Shown here: one piece after another, positions 13,701-25,199 of the stretch
How positions within the stretch are numbered: position 1 is the stretch's first letter
Layout: each line of letters starts with the position of its first letter
Assembly: GCA_016801845.1 (NCBI GenBank)
Contig: CM028919.1
Coordinates: forward strand, 4,333,001-4,397,000
Source of the DNA: Polydactylus sextarius
Lineage: Eukaryota > Chordata > Actinopteri > Polynemidae
Reading direction: 5' to 3'
Length of the DNA stretch: 64,000 bases
Notes under the pieces: generated by a model
What the model saw: the letters and a program-made list of their open reading frames with translations, nothing else
The model's database searches: none
Told to the model about the DNA's origin: nothing
Made by a program: the position numbers and the translations under genes

Positions 13701-16700
13701 GTCAGAAGTGCACAACTCTGACTGCTTCTGTTAATGGCTGAATGATGAGTCATTTATCGGTTTAACTCCTGTGTGTGTGTGCGTGTGAGTGTGTGTCGGC
13801 TGAGTGTACTGACTCTCAGTCAAACTCAGAGGTGGGTTGATCAGAGTATCCAGGGTGCGTGGAGTCCCATGGCAGAGTGGCGCTGGGAAGCCAGGAATCA
13901 AACAGGCAAACATGCAGAGCTGCTCACGCTCCGCATTACTCTGCAACGCCTGCATCCACAGCAGGAACAGGCGCACACCTTCACGGCGGATCTACAATTT
14001 AGATGACAGATGAAGAAGATTAGGAAATATGCAGTATGACAGGAAATGCAATGTTTAAAAAAAACAAAAACAAAGCAGCACCTTTAAAGAGTTCCCAGTG
14101 TGTAACAGCTTCTTGAGAATCAGCCCTGTGAGAGAAACACACGTCAGCATGGTCATTTGAAACTAACCTGCACAGACATAATCTAATTTACTCTAGTCTA
14201 AACTGTGGAAACTAATCAGCTGTTCAATGGTGATATTGACATCTTTAAGGACATGCTTGTTTGAAATTCTACAACCACTTACACTTACAATTTACTCACT
14301 TACAATTTAGCCCCAGTTGGTCTTTTCACTTTACATGAACTAATCTGCCATGTGAGTAACAACACTTTACAGGACTAGTTAAACCTGATTCAACAACAAT
14401 CAGGAACGATGATCTGCTCTACACAGGTCAATCACGATGTATTTTCAGACAGGGTTGGCTGAGTGTGGTTTTGTGTGACTTACCGATGCTGTGGAACTGC
14501 CATCGGCTCTGGATTCTCTCTGGCAGGAGCTGGAGGATTTTCTGAGGGAGAAAAAAAGTTCAAATCATGAGAATATAATTATTATTAGTTTCAGCGTTTA
14601 GCTGTAAAAGTTGTAAGGCTGTACGTTATGGGTGAGCCTTTCAACTACCACTGGAAAATATAGCTTAAAATTTACTGTACATTACACAACACACTTTTTT
14701 TTTATCTCAAGGACTCTTGAGTCTTGTGGCTTGCCCAGGCCTGTTCTGGATTTAAAGAGGAGTGTTTTGAGTGTAGAGGAGCATGTGGAGGTCAGTAACA
14801 CACATATACACACCCTGCTATCTTATCCTGGCTACTCTAAGCACCATCACTCATTTCTGAGTGTTGCAAAATGCCAGTGGTCTTAGCTGGGGTCAATGCC
14901 AGCTGGTGTTGTGGTGCTGACCAAGACCACCTGCACAAAGTTAGAGGTCACTGAACCACAAACACTTCAGTGATTTAGTTAAATGTCATAAGTCTATTCT
15001 TATAGCCACATTGAATCGAGCGTTTAGTTACCGGGTGCAAATAACACAAGTAAATCCTAACGACTAAAGTCCTCAATAATAGTACTCATTTGTCTGTAGT
15101 TCTTGTGCTCTTTGGGGTTGAATGTTGTGAAAACTATTGTGACATTTATTGTTAAGTTTTGTTGTGACAATCAAGCAAGGTCTTAGAAAAAATAACCTCA
15201 TGCTTCAGCAGGTGGCTAGTTTCCACACAGTCAACAAAATAAAAATGAGAAGTTTTAGCCACATCCTTATTCCTTTTACTGTACATATTCATACTACACC
15301 ATTGAATACTGCAGGCAGACATTATAGTAATCAATCGCATCCACATTAACTCTAATTATCCAATAGTTTTTTACTATATTTAAATCTTCATATTTATTAC
15401 CTCAAAGATGAAGAGGATTGAGTCCAGCTCCTCCCTCTGAGACTTATGACCTGAAACACAGAGACTAGCTTAAAGAAAGCATGATGACATGGCTTTTCTA
15501 CCAATTATCTATTGCTTCATGTGTAACCTGTCTGCACTTTTTAAGTTGTGTTGTTGACTTTGACAGACTTACCTTTTTGCTTGAGGCTGACCTCGATGGT
15601 GACAAAGTTTTCAAAGAAGACATAGTAGATATGGGAGTAGTTGAGATCAAAGAACTGTTTCAGCTCTGCAGGCTCTGCATTTTCTGGAAAAGGAGAGAGG
15701 AAATAAAGCATTAACTGTTCTACACAGACTGAAACTTGTCCACTAATCCTCCCGGGATTTAAAGTGCTGAGCAGTGCTCAACACATGTTCATCCTTCACC
15801 TAAACTGTTGATAAAACTTGGACATCACCCTTACTAACCCCACCACTGTATATACAAAACATCAAATGTGCTTCCCTGCCTGACACCCACACGTCTCTTT
15901 CCTCCACTAACAAATCTGTGTTCAATCAGAAGAGAGTTAAGACAACTTCACGATGAAAACCTATGGTTTGTGATTCTGAAAAGAAATTTTAAACCAGTTC
16001 TAGACTCTTCTTTATCTATTCGTTCAGTCCAAAAGCTCTGGATTTATTAGTATAAACACATCTATAATAAGGAGCAAAAAGAAGACACACTTTCCATCAC
16101 AGGAAGTACGTTTGAGCAATATGAGCTCACCACAGCATCTGAGTTCTTCAAATGCACTTGTGTCATGTCAAACCCCGGTCCAAGTTCCCGCTGCAGTTTA
16201 AGATATACACTGTTTCAAAGGATCGGAAGTTTAACTTCATCTGTTCTGGAGTGAATCTCAGCCTCAACACCACAGGCTGTCATCAGGAAGGAGACACACT
16301 GACTCAGGCATTGAGATAAAGCACACGTTCGCAGTATAATAAAACTACCGCTGCACTGGTTCAGGGTCAAAACTGGAAAAAAACACAAACACATGCACAA
16401 GCATGTAGGAAATTACGCTACGCACTGACACACACAAGTGAACAGGTCACTCAAAACAGCTTCTGGTGATGTCTCTGGCTTGTTTATATGAAGTCTTGAA
16501 AGCTGAACTCTCTCTCTCTTACACCCCACACACACACACACACACTGCGGCTGTCTGTGTACTATGCCACAGTGATTGCCCTTGTAAGGTGTCAGTGGTC
16601 TAGCTTAGCTTTCCTTTCCTTTCAACACAACATATTTCACAACCTGACTGTCATCTTATATACTATAGTTGCTGATCTGTAGATATGCTACAATCAAGAT

Positions 16701-18627
16701 GGGTGCTCAAGCACTTGAGTGCTCAAGATGGTTTGATTGATCTAATATTACATAAAAGAGGCCGGTGTGGTTTTAAAGGCAATAAATGTCATATTACACA
16801 CAGATTTTTTTGTTAATTTTTTTACTGCATCATGCTACATAACTTATTAAATAAAAACTTTTTATTCCAATATGTTCAAAGGATCCAAGCTTTATTTCTA
16901 ATCTTTTTTTTTTTTTTTTTTTTTGCACAGTACCAAACCAAAGTAAATTTACCTACTGTTCTACATCTACATAGCATGAAACTGTGATCTATAAAATAAG
17001 CTGCTTTACTCTGAGGTTTCTTAAATTGTCTTATTTTGGTTTTATTCATAGACTCTACAAATATACTCTGAACATAAAATGCTAATAAATAGGAAGGTAA
17101 AAACATGCTTCCTGTGGAAGCTGGGCTTTTTTTTTTTTTGGTTAGTTATCAACAACAGGGTCAACAGGGCTTGGGAGCAGTTACTTAATAACTCATCTGC
17201 ATCACATGGATTACAAAGTAGTGAAATAGCTTCTTATTCAATCACTCATTCAGTTCATGTATGACCTATTCTACTGCAAAATGTCAAATAAAAAAAAAAA
17301 AATAGCTGACACTCAAGGGTTTTCTGCTGTGGCAAACGTAAATATTTTTCAGTGGAGGATGTTGTTTTAGTGTAAAGAAAACAGTTTTCCAAGGAATGAT
17401 TGCTCCATAAAAACACCATCAGCATGGACAAGTAGCTCTGCTGTGGAGTATATTAATTAGTCTGCTTTCTCTTGAAGTGGCATCGTTCCAGTTATCAATT
17501 TTTATCAGTGTTACAACTAACAGGGTCCACATGCATTTCTCTGAAGTGGTGGTCTGGCACCACGAACGTTAAAAGTCTGTGGTTCATTATTGTTCATCTG
17601 TCTGTGTATTCCTTCTCAAACAATGTCACTGGGAGAGTGTTTGTGTGTACATGTCTGTGATTGTTATCAAGGTCCTGTGTTCCCCATAGAGCACAGAGAG
17701 GGGGCACACCCCTTTTCTCTCACACACACAAACATAGAAGCAAGTAGCTCTTACAATAGAAACAGGAAGCTGAGCTACTGTACTGGACACAGAGAGGAAA
17801 TCATAGAGGCCATTTCCCTCTCAGGTCAGTATGTGTGGGTGTGTATGTGTGAGAAGATGCATATGTCAGTGAAAGATATACACATACACCCAAGCACTCA
17901 TACATCCATCACTTATTCATACTAACTGCCCTTGTCATCCTTCCTCCCTATTCTTTCCACACCTTCAAAACACATTACTTGCTGTGATGTTGTAATACAA
18001 CTTTAAAAAAATAAAAATAAAAAAAACACCCAGCACTCCCTCCTAGAGAAATAACAACTGTTTGACAGTCTATAGCATCACTGTATCTACATTGTATGCC
18101 GTCAGCCTCTGGGCAGAGACACTAAATAAACATCTATCTGACAATCTGTCAGTTACACGCAACATACAGCACGTCTTTAAACCTCCCCTAACTCAAGTAT
18201 CTAGCACTTTTGTACTAAATATAGAGGAGCCCTACCTGCCCATCACTGTCATTCTGGAGGGAAAGGGCAACAACTTTTAATGTTAACAAATGTGAAACGA
18301 TTACAAGTGGTAAAACGAATGAGCTGCCGAATTGATGAGTGGACATTAAAAACTCTAAACTTGTGTTAAAGCGTGTTACAAAAAGCACGCGTCTATTTTT
18401 ACATGCGAGACAACTTTGACTGCCGTGATTTTCGAGACGAGTTTGGTGTGGCAGTCCCTGGGTGCACAGACTGGCACGTAGAGGCTAACTTGTTAGCTGC
18501 TTAATAAGGATTTTAACTTACCTATGACAATCCTAAGGTGCTTGAGCCTCGTCAACACGTCCTTCTTTGGGTCCAACACTTTCTGTGTTGATTTCTTGAC
18601 GTCTCCATGAGGCTTTTTGGAGAACAT
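2888..18627 (-). CDS. ralgapa1: Ral GTPase-activating protein subunit alpha-1, 5' half (18 coding exons)
   Basis: Catalytic-subunit gene of the RalGAP complex, a negative regulator of RalA/RalB. Coding exons in transcript order: 18522-18627, 15573-15683, 15401-15450, 14484-14541, 14082-14125, 13814-13991, 13439-13554, 12927-13065, 12582-12790, 11982-12305, 11704-11883, 11409-11480, 11112-11260, 10828-10951, 10237-10383, 9857-9947, 8675-8839, 2888-4753. All junctions are GT-AG and phases agree, giving 1,376 codons plus one base. The start encodes MFSKKPHGDVKKSTQK, almost identical to human. Also near-identical are EEITPLVPPQSGDK, SNTSTLTEREPSSSSL, the exon-15 segment ISRELWDDLLSVLSSL, and GWSRDQPGQ. 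These exclude the paralogue RALGAPA2, which differs at these positions. The C-terminal RapGAP domain is beyond the left edge. I assign ralgapa1 with high confidence; whether a second teleost copy exists cannot be seen here. Confidence 0.95.
4754..8674 (-). other. ralgapa1: ralgapa1 intron 17, nothing recognised
   Basis: A 3.9-kb intron between exons 17 and 18. It is AT-rich with purine-rich patches near 7020-7540. I found no exon, RNA gene or recognisable repeat family in it. Confidence 0.6.
9110..9600 (-). mobile_element. degenerate Tc1-like DNA transposon remnant
   Basis: Inside ralgapa1 intron 16. The text resembles the antisense strand of fish Tc1-like transposases and their 5' flank. 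There is a CATGATGCTGCTACC segment, a segment around 9340-9400 reading 'cagtttgactgtacagccagttctaggaag', the GGACTTCATGGCCTG segment at about 9497, and a CCTTACATACATAGGT...GTCCAATTAATTCAATTTA flank ending at about 9597. All are in the order expected for the family. Many indels and stops show it is long dead. I identified it by recalled similarity to the consensus, not by alignment. Confidence 0.75.
15684..18521 (-). other. ralgapa1: ralgapa1 intron 1, nothing recognised
   Basis: A 2.8-kb first intron. It holds T/A homopolymer runs (16905-16924, 17127-17140, 17289-17302) and short CA tracts near 16525-16545. An AATAAA on the minus strand lies beside the first homopolymer, which could mark an old retroposon tail. 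No exon or RNA gene is evident. Confidence 0.55.
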
Positions 18628-20044
18628 TCCTGAGGCAGGAGACACAAGAATGCGATGGTAGACAGCAAGGAGGAGCTAGTTGTGTAGCCACTTACACAGC
18701 CCTAGCTAGCGTTAATCTTCAAACTACAACGAAACGCCGACACCCCGGATCATTTATTAACGCTGCGCTGCGAATTAGCGGTCGTCCGCAACACCGCGGA
18801 GTAAATCAAGGGGTGAGTTTTGTCGGAGAGGACGCATTCTGTTTAAACGAAGACAAATATGTGAAACGTAGCGGGGCAAAGCATCCATCCATTGCACCTC
18901 CCTCCCACAACAGCCTGAAGGCTATGCTGGCTGGTTAGCTAGCTCCGCTGTTCACATAGAAAACATCATGGCGGAGGAAAGAAAACAAAGTAATGGATAC
19001 CAGAGAAATTCAACGCGAATGTCGTTCAACAATGTACAAACTTTGTTTTTTACGTAAAATTATATCATATGTCACATGCTGTAACACTACGACAGATAAC
19101 TGACACAAAGTGCTCTTTCAGTTTTAGTAGTGTCAAAGTTTTGAACGTCTTTGAAAATTCTGCTCGAACTCTCCGCCTCAAGTTAAAATGTTGCATTCTG
19201 GGTAATGTAGGGTACGGCTTGGTGTTAGACGTCAGATGGTGTGAACATCCGTGAGATAGAAAACTACAACTCCCTATACAAATAATAGCGCCCTACACAG
19301 ATTTGTTTTTAGCTTAGCTGGGGCACGAGCGAAATAGCAACCGGGAGAAAATTACGTTTAAGAGCATTTTCTATGATTAATTTAATCTAAATATTCTCTG
19401 TAACGCCCAGCACATCACCTCCTTGTAAGTTAATATTTAGTTTTTAACTTGTTTTTTTATGTTCTGTGAATAACAAATCGTCCCTATCATGCTTACTACC
19501 CATCAATACAGACTTGCTAACATACATACTAGCGCAATGCTAACTTGACGTGTTTTCGTTTATTAATGTTTATGTGTCTCAGATAGTTTAACAATTAAAC
19601 GGCAAATGACGAATGTCCTTGATATTTTGAAGTTGTTCTACGTGAGTAACTTAATAATCTAACTAATTTCAAGCAATAGTAATAAGCTTTATGCCAATGG
19701 GGTCCATTGTTTTCAGAGATCTTGTTTACGTAACAGTGTTTCCCATAGTATGACAAAATTTTCCAACTTGATCCATTATTAAAAACATAAGTACAGTCAA
19801 GCTGGTGTACTAACATTAACGAAGATATATTTGCTGGGTCAGCTGCTTAACGAATTATAAGACGTGTACGTAATGCCTGTCATCTGATGAAGTCGTTATG
19901 TTTGTATGTAAATAATTTTCTGGTGGACAACTGCAACCAAAAAGGACTTGTGGACATGCTTTTACGTGTTTATTTATTTATTTTTGTTATTGGCCTGAAT
20001 TTAATCTAATTGTAAAATCTCAAATCACTAGTTGACTTGCTGTC
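18628..20044. promoter_or_regulatory. bidirectional promoter interval, ralgapa1 / brms1l
   Basis: The two start codons lie head-to-head 1.4 kb apart. The ralgapa1-proximal part (about 18680-18900) is CpG-rich for this otherwise AT-rich window. A CATCATGGCGGAG motif at 18964-18976 fits a YY1 site (ATGGCGG core). A CCTGCCTCAG sequence immediately upstream of the ralgapa1 ATG could be a splice acceptor in its 5'UTR. The brms1l transcription start probably lies near 19300-19450, where a second GC-richer patch occurs, but I cannot place it exactly. Confidence 0.5.
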
Positions 20045-22042
20045 ATGCCGGTGCACCGAGACCGGGAGAAGAAGGAAAGTACAGCAGAGGAGATGGAAGT
20101 GGAAGAGCACGAGCACGAGGGATCCACCTCTGAGGAGGAGGATTCTGACACCTCCTCTGTCTCTGAGGATGGAGACAGCTCAGGTGAGAATCTTTGAAGG
20201 AATTGAGGAGACCAGTCTTACCAAGACCCATTCACTTTAAGATATAGATATAAATTACAGTTTGAGGGAATTCACAGATAATCTTTGTTTTCTTATGGGA
20301 TTTGGGGCAAGGGTAGTTTGGAGAAAACTCAGTTATTATTAAAGTCAAGCCAGTAGATAGTGTACATATTTTCAGGACACGTTGAGCAGGAAATGTTTGC
20401 AAAAAGAGAAGAGATCTGTTGAAGTGGAAGCAGAGAGGTCTGCACAATGAATGAATTGTTTAGTATTATAAGTGTGATTGATTAAAAATGTAAACTGGTG
20501 CCGGGTTTCACTTCCGTATTGAGACCTTACTTCTTCCATCACAATTCAGTTTCATACGATCTAACTTAGAGGTGTGTGTGTGTGTGTTTGACATTTGATA
20601 TTTTCCAGAAATGGATGAGGAGGACTGTGAGCGCAGGAGGATGGAGTGTCTGGATGAAATGTCCAACCTGGAGAAACAGTTCACTGATCTCAAAGACCAG
20701 TAAGACTGCCACTGTTTTATGTTACATTTTGTGTAAATTCTGGGTTTAAAACGATCAGAAACACTAATATAAAAACATTTGTTTCATTAATCGTATCTGT
20801 GTTTGTGTGCAGACTGTATCGTGAGCGTCTCAGTCAGGTAAACAGCAAACTGGCAGAGGTGGAAGCTGGTCGCGCAGCAGAATACCTGGAGCCTCTGGCA
20901 GTGCTGCTGGAGAACATGCAGGTCCGCACCAAAGTGGCAGGTAACTTTAACACACGCACGTGCAAATTTATGAAGTCATCTGTACTTTGGGGTCCCTATT
21001 TAACCTCACATTGTCTCTCTGTCTCTAAGGTATCTACAGAGAGCTGTGTCTGGAGTCGGTGAAGAACAAATATCAGTGTGAAATCCAGGCAGCATGCCAA
21101 CACTGGGAGGTTGGACACACACACTTTAATTAACTCCTATCTCACAAAAAATGTTGCTAAGCAAATCCAATATATCCTTAGTCTAGGAATCAGTGATTTT
21201 CTCATTTAATTTTAATGTATTTATGATTTTATCTACACGATAACCTGTTATATATGTATTTATTTAGACGTATGTGTGTTTTACAAAAAATTGTGCTTGT
21301 GTGCGTTTGTGTGTGTACATAGAGTGAGAAGCTGCTGCTGTTCGATACAGTGCAGAGTGAACTGGAGGAGAAAATTAGACGACTGGAGGAGGACAGGCAC
21401 AGCATAGATATTACATCAGGTACAACACACACACACACACACAGACCGCAGTCATTGCATTGTGTCAAATCACCCCACACAGTAATTTACATTCAATGCA
21501 CTTAATGAAAAAAAAAACATAGTTTTCTTTCTGTCCGTCTGTCTGCTTCATTCTCTTAGAGCTTTGGAATGATGAGTTGTCAGGGAGGAAGAAGAGGAGA
21601 GATGCTTTAAGTCCAGACAAGAAGAGGAGGAGACCTTCTGTGGTGTCTGATATCCTTTTACTGCCAGTACATTCCTTACTGTTCTCACGGAGACAGGCAG
21701 TATTAACTGATACTGTTAATGCTTCTAAAATCCCATATATCAGGTATATAAAGGTCCTTAACTCTTGTCCACGCCCATATATTGTCTATATGCTCCCTGA
21801 TTTGGACATCCTGGAGGATTGGACAGCCATCAGAAAGGTATGGGAGAATATGTGTTTATTAATATGCTGAGATTTGCCTTTTCATGCGGTGTTTGTGTGT
21901 CCACCGGCATATTTTGACCAAATACATGTGTGCTGTTTTTCAGGCTGTTGCTACGCTGGGTCCTCACAGAGGGAAGACTGACTCTGACAGCCCTGTGTTC
22001 CCATTCAGACCAGATAGAAACAGGCCCATACTAAACTGCTGA
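20045..22042 (+). CDS. brms1l: Breast cancer metastasis-suppressor 1-like protein (Sds3 family), short C-terminus
   Basis: Subunit of Sin3/HDAC corepressor complexes acting in the nucleus. Eight coding exons: 20045-20183, 20609-20699, 20813-20940, 21030-21109, 21323-21419, 21560-21649, 21773-21837, 21944-22042; 262 aa. The N-terminus is acidic (about residues 8-50). Then comes the Sds3-like coiled-coil region, with the near-invariant CERRRMECLDEMSNLEKQF, VAGIYRELCLESVKNKY and SEKLLLFDTVQSELEEKIRR. Then follow a basic K/R-rich patch and GPYIVYML..DILEDWTAIRK. It matches BRMS1L far better than BRMS1. After ATLGPHR the sequence diverges and stops 23 residues later, so the C-terminal domain present in human BRMS1L (E-G-R-L-Y-Y-D-G-E-W-Y onward) is absent. 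Exons 6 and 7 are joined by an AT-AC intron. It could be one of two teleost duplicates. Confidence 0.92.
21650..21772 (+). other. brms1l: U12-type AT-AC intron of brms1l
   Basis: The conserved reading VVS-GPYIVYML can only be joined by removing 123 bases that begin ATATCCTTTT and end CCAC. The 5' end is the textbook minor-spliceosome AT-AC donor. TCCTTAACT at 21755-21763 is the U12 branch-point consensus, 11-12 bases before the acceptor, the spacing expected for this class. No GT-AG alternative restores the conserved protein. The intron length is a multiple of three and contains no in-frame stop, so retention would add 41 codons. Confidence 0.88.
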
Positions 22043-22054
22043 GGCACTCACAGA

Positions 22055-22058
<4 letters not shown>

Positions 22059-22115
<57 letters not shown>
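22059..22115. repeat. (CA)n microsatellite, about 28 copies
   Basis: A perfect CA dinucleotide run starting 17 bases after the brms1l stop codon, within its 3'UTR. It is likely to vary in length between individuals. Confidence 0.97.
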
Positions 22116-22116
<1 letters not shown>

Positions 22117-24259
22117 AGCAAACATACTCAAACACATAAAAATGCACACAGCAGAACAATTTGTCTGGAGATTCCCACAGTTCACTATGCTGTTCAGCTA
22201 ACAGTGACACCAGTCGGTAAGCTGCCTCTTGTGCCAACAGGTACACACAACAAGGATTCACGGGTTCCAATCCCATGAAAGGACAAACAGGAATAGAAGT
22301 ATTTTTTTTCGACTAGTACTTCCATTCAGAATAAAAGTTTTTTTTTTTGTACCAGTTTCTGTTCACCCAGGGAGAAGAGGGTTTTCTCTGTTAACAGACA
22401 AGGAATTTAAGGATTTCATTTCAAGATGATTTACCATATAAAGCGTTAGGAAAAAAATGTGATGGCAAGTGTTAACTCAAAAACTTTTGTTTTTATTTGT
22501 TTTTTTACGCAAAAACTATGGATGCAGCCTTTCAGTATCACTGGACATTTAACGGTCCAGAATCGGGGTTCACTTCTCTTATGTCTTGAATTTACATAGA
22601 AGGTGCACAAAATGACTCCTTGTATGATGATAGAAGATGACGGAAGCGAGTCTTAATTCAGGTTAATGTGTTACATGTCTACAGCATCATTTGAGAAAGT
22701 TGGACCTCTGAGCATCAGATCACACCTCTGTTTTTCTTCAACGTAGGTGTCACATTTACGATGGAAACGTTTTAAATGGTCGTTGACAAATGGTTTTCAG
22801 TCCTTGTTTACATATTGAACAGATCCATACACTTGGGTTCACGTCTAAGTAAGTTTTTTAGTCAGAGCGCTAATATCTTCACGCATTAAGCTAAAGACAG
22901 TTGTCTAAAAGGCATTTTTTGTTTGTTCTAGTTAAGACCTTGAGTACACAGATACCTAGAATTGGTCAACAGCATGTTTTTTTTTTTTAATATCTTAGCT
23001 ACTTCATTGAAATGTTCAGTTGTATTTTACTGAGCTGGAACATTCAGAAAGTTTCAGTCATTACACACTCACTGAAAAGGTCACCAGCTCCACAAAACTG
23101 TGTGTAATTGTAAACATTTAGATTTTAAATCTTGAATATAGCAGGTAATTAAAGACACTTCCAATTCCATGTGGGAATATAGTAGATTTTATATGAACCT
23201 TGTCCCGTTGTGCCATGATATCTTTGTTCAGTTTTGTACTTTTTTATTTTACACGTGGATCAGTTTAAATGCGTCGTAAGAGACTAATAACTGTGCTCTG
23301 TTAGGTTTTAAACAGTTAGTTGATCGTATAACAGTTTTTTATTGTTTCAGAGAGCGTTCAGCACTCAGCAGTGCCTACATTTAAAGTTCAGTCTGGTAAA
23401 GATTTCCTAGTTGTTCATTGCATGTTGTAGGAGTTACAGGTTAGTGATACCTTAAGCATCACTTTGATAGCAGAAATTGAAAAGCAGGACAAGGAAGATT
23501 CTCCTGTTTAAAGTCCAAATATACGGAGATTAGTTTTCTGTCAGTCACTAACGTTTTAAGCTTTAACTCGCCTTTTTCTCAACACCAGGAACAGTTCAAA
23601 CCCTTTGATACGAATCCTGTCTGTAGCTAGTTAGTGTTACCAATGATCACCAAGTGTCTCCTGTTTTTCACTCACCACTACATCAGCGATTGCAGCTGTA
23701 ATGTGTAAATAATGCAACAAAAACGATAGCAAGTGAAGGCAACGTGTTACACAATCAACATATGAAAAAAAACCAAGGACTCCCTTCAGAGTTGTTACAT
23801 TCTCTGCTTATCGCATCTACCTCTTCCTTCTCTCTGTGTCTCGCGCTCATCAGTACTCAGTTATTTCTCTTGAACATGTAAACCCTTCCATCTTTATGCT
23901 ATATAACAAAACTGAATTGGATTTATTTTAGGGTATTGGTGGTGTGTACATGGCTGTGACTGCTGCAGATTTTTCAGGATGTTTTTTTTTTTAAAGCCTG
24001 CAGTGATGATGGACACCACATCCTTCCAGTCATTCACCTCTTGGTAAACTGTCACAGATGTAACCCACTGTTTTATTCAGGACAACGAACAAACTGCCAT
24101 TTTATAGTAATAATTTTTTATAAACTGTGGTCTTTGACGATTGAGGTGACGGGATTGTTAAATATTCAAATTGATATTTTTCAACATTTTATGTTTAAGT
24201 AATGTGTCCGGTACATTTGTGTCTTTTTTTTTTTGTTAAAAATGCAGATGGATGTTACA

Positions 24260-24265
24260 ATTAAA
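24260..24265 (+). terminator. brms1l: poly(A) signal of brms1l (ATTAAA)
   Basis: ATTAAA followed within 20-35 bases by a GT-rich element (TTTGTGGTTTGTGTGTT), the usual arrangement for cleavage and polyadenylation. A further AATAAA at 24592-24597 could serve a longer transcript. Confidence 0.55.
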
Positions 24266-24820
24266 CAATTCCAAATTCATTTGTGGTTTGTGTGTTACTG
24301 ACATCTTTACCAGCCAACATACTAACAGTGAGGAGTATATTGATTTTTACCAGTAAATGTACTGTCAGACCAAGAGGAGCCTCCATATTTTCATCCCAGG
24401 CTCTTTGCAGGTGATTACAACACCACTCATGAGAATAAAATATTAAGCAGCTTTCCGTACTCAGAGTTTGCAGATTGCTGTACAATGAGAGGACTATATA
24501 TAAAAATTAAAATAAGGCTGATGTGGGAACCTATGACACCAGACCTTAGATGTGAGAGGAATTGACACCACAGGATCCTTTATTTCCTCTCAATAAAATA
24601 ACTATCGATCTCACATTAGTGTATTTCCTCTTTTAGAGAAACACACTGTCCATCATCTATCTATATCTCTTTAACACTGACTACAGGATATATAATAAGC
24701 ATAAAACTTTCCTGCCAGTGATAAATGATACAATAACACTTTACTTATCATCTTATAGCTTTAGGAAACACTGCCTTTCCTAGCCTCCCTACAAGAACCA
24801 CTAAGTACTTGCAGTAAATT

Positions 24821-25196
24821 ACCACTCAACCACAACATTAAAACCACTAACAGATGAAAGTGAATAACGTTGATCACCTTGTTACGGTGCAATGTTCTGC
24901 TGGGAGAACATCTGTGGGTCCTGACATTCATCCTTAAGTTACTGTCACACATGAATCCTACTAAAACATCATCTCAGATCAACACAAACCCCAATTACAA
25001 CAGGACGTGACCTGCAGCATCACAAACATCTAAGAAATGTCTTGAGGACGCAAAGAATCTGCTGTCAATGTCCTGGTGTCAGACACTACAGGACACCACC
25101 ACAGACCCTTTGTCCTGACAAATCAAATCTGTTTTAATGGTACAAGAGGGACCTACACAAGAAAATGCAGGTGGTTCTAATGTTGCAGTCAATTGT
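24821..25196. mobile_element. internally deleted Tc1/mariner-type element (MITE-like)
   Basis: The left end reads ACAACATTAAAACCAC. The right end, reverse-complemented, reads GCAACATTAGAACCAC, so the element has matching terminal inverted repeats about 350 bases apart. Inside are short pieces typical of the fish Tc1/mariner-type family: GTGAATAACGTTGAT beside the left end, GTTCTGCTGGGAGAACAT, and a GTCCTGGTGTCAGACAC segment. No transposase frame remains, so it is a non-autonomous deletion copy. It lies between brms1l and mia2. Confidence 0.75.
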
Positions 25197-25199
25197 TGT

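Larger units (their letters stand above)
22043..24285 (+). other. brms1l: brms1l 3'UTR
   Basis: About 2.2 kb of AT-rich non-coding sequence between the stop codon and the first convincing poly(A) signal. It starts with a long CA repeat and contains several T runs. I looked for the missing BRMS1L C-terminal exons here and found none. The end is inferred from ATTAAA at 24260-24265 and the GT-rich stretch after it. Confidence 0.55.

Noticed and set aside
16680..16745. Imperfect palindrome around CTCAAGCACTTGAG
   Set aside because: Pairing is broken at the centre and the arms are short; no different from chance in an AT-rich intron.
18968..19057. Upstream ATG frame of about 30 codons in the ralgapa1/brms1l interval
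   Set aside because: The ATG is part of a YY1-type ATGGCGG motif; the encoded peptide is unremarkable, and no transcript evidence is available from sequence.
22200..22290. GGTTCCAATCC resembling a tRNA B box
   Set aside because: No A box or cloverleaf pairing can be formed around it.
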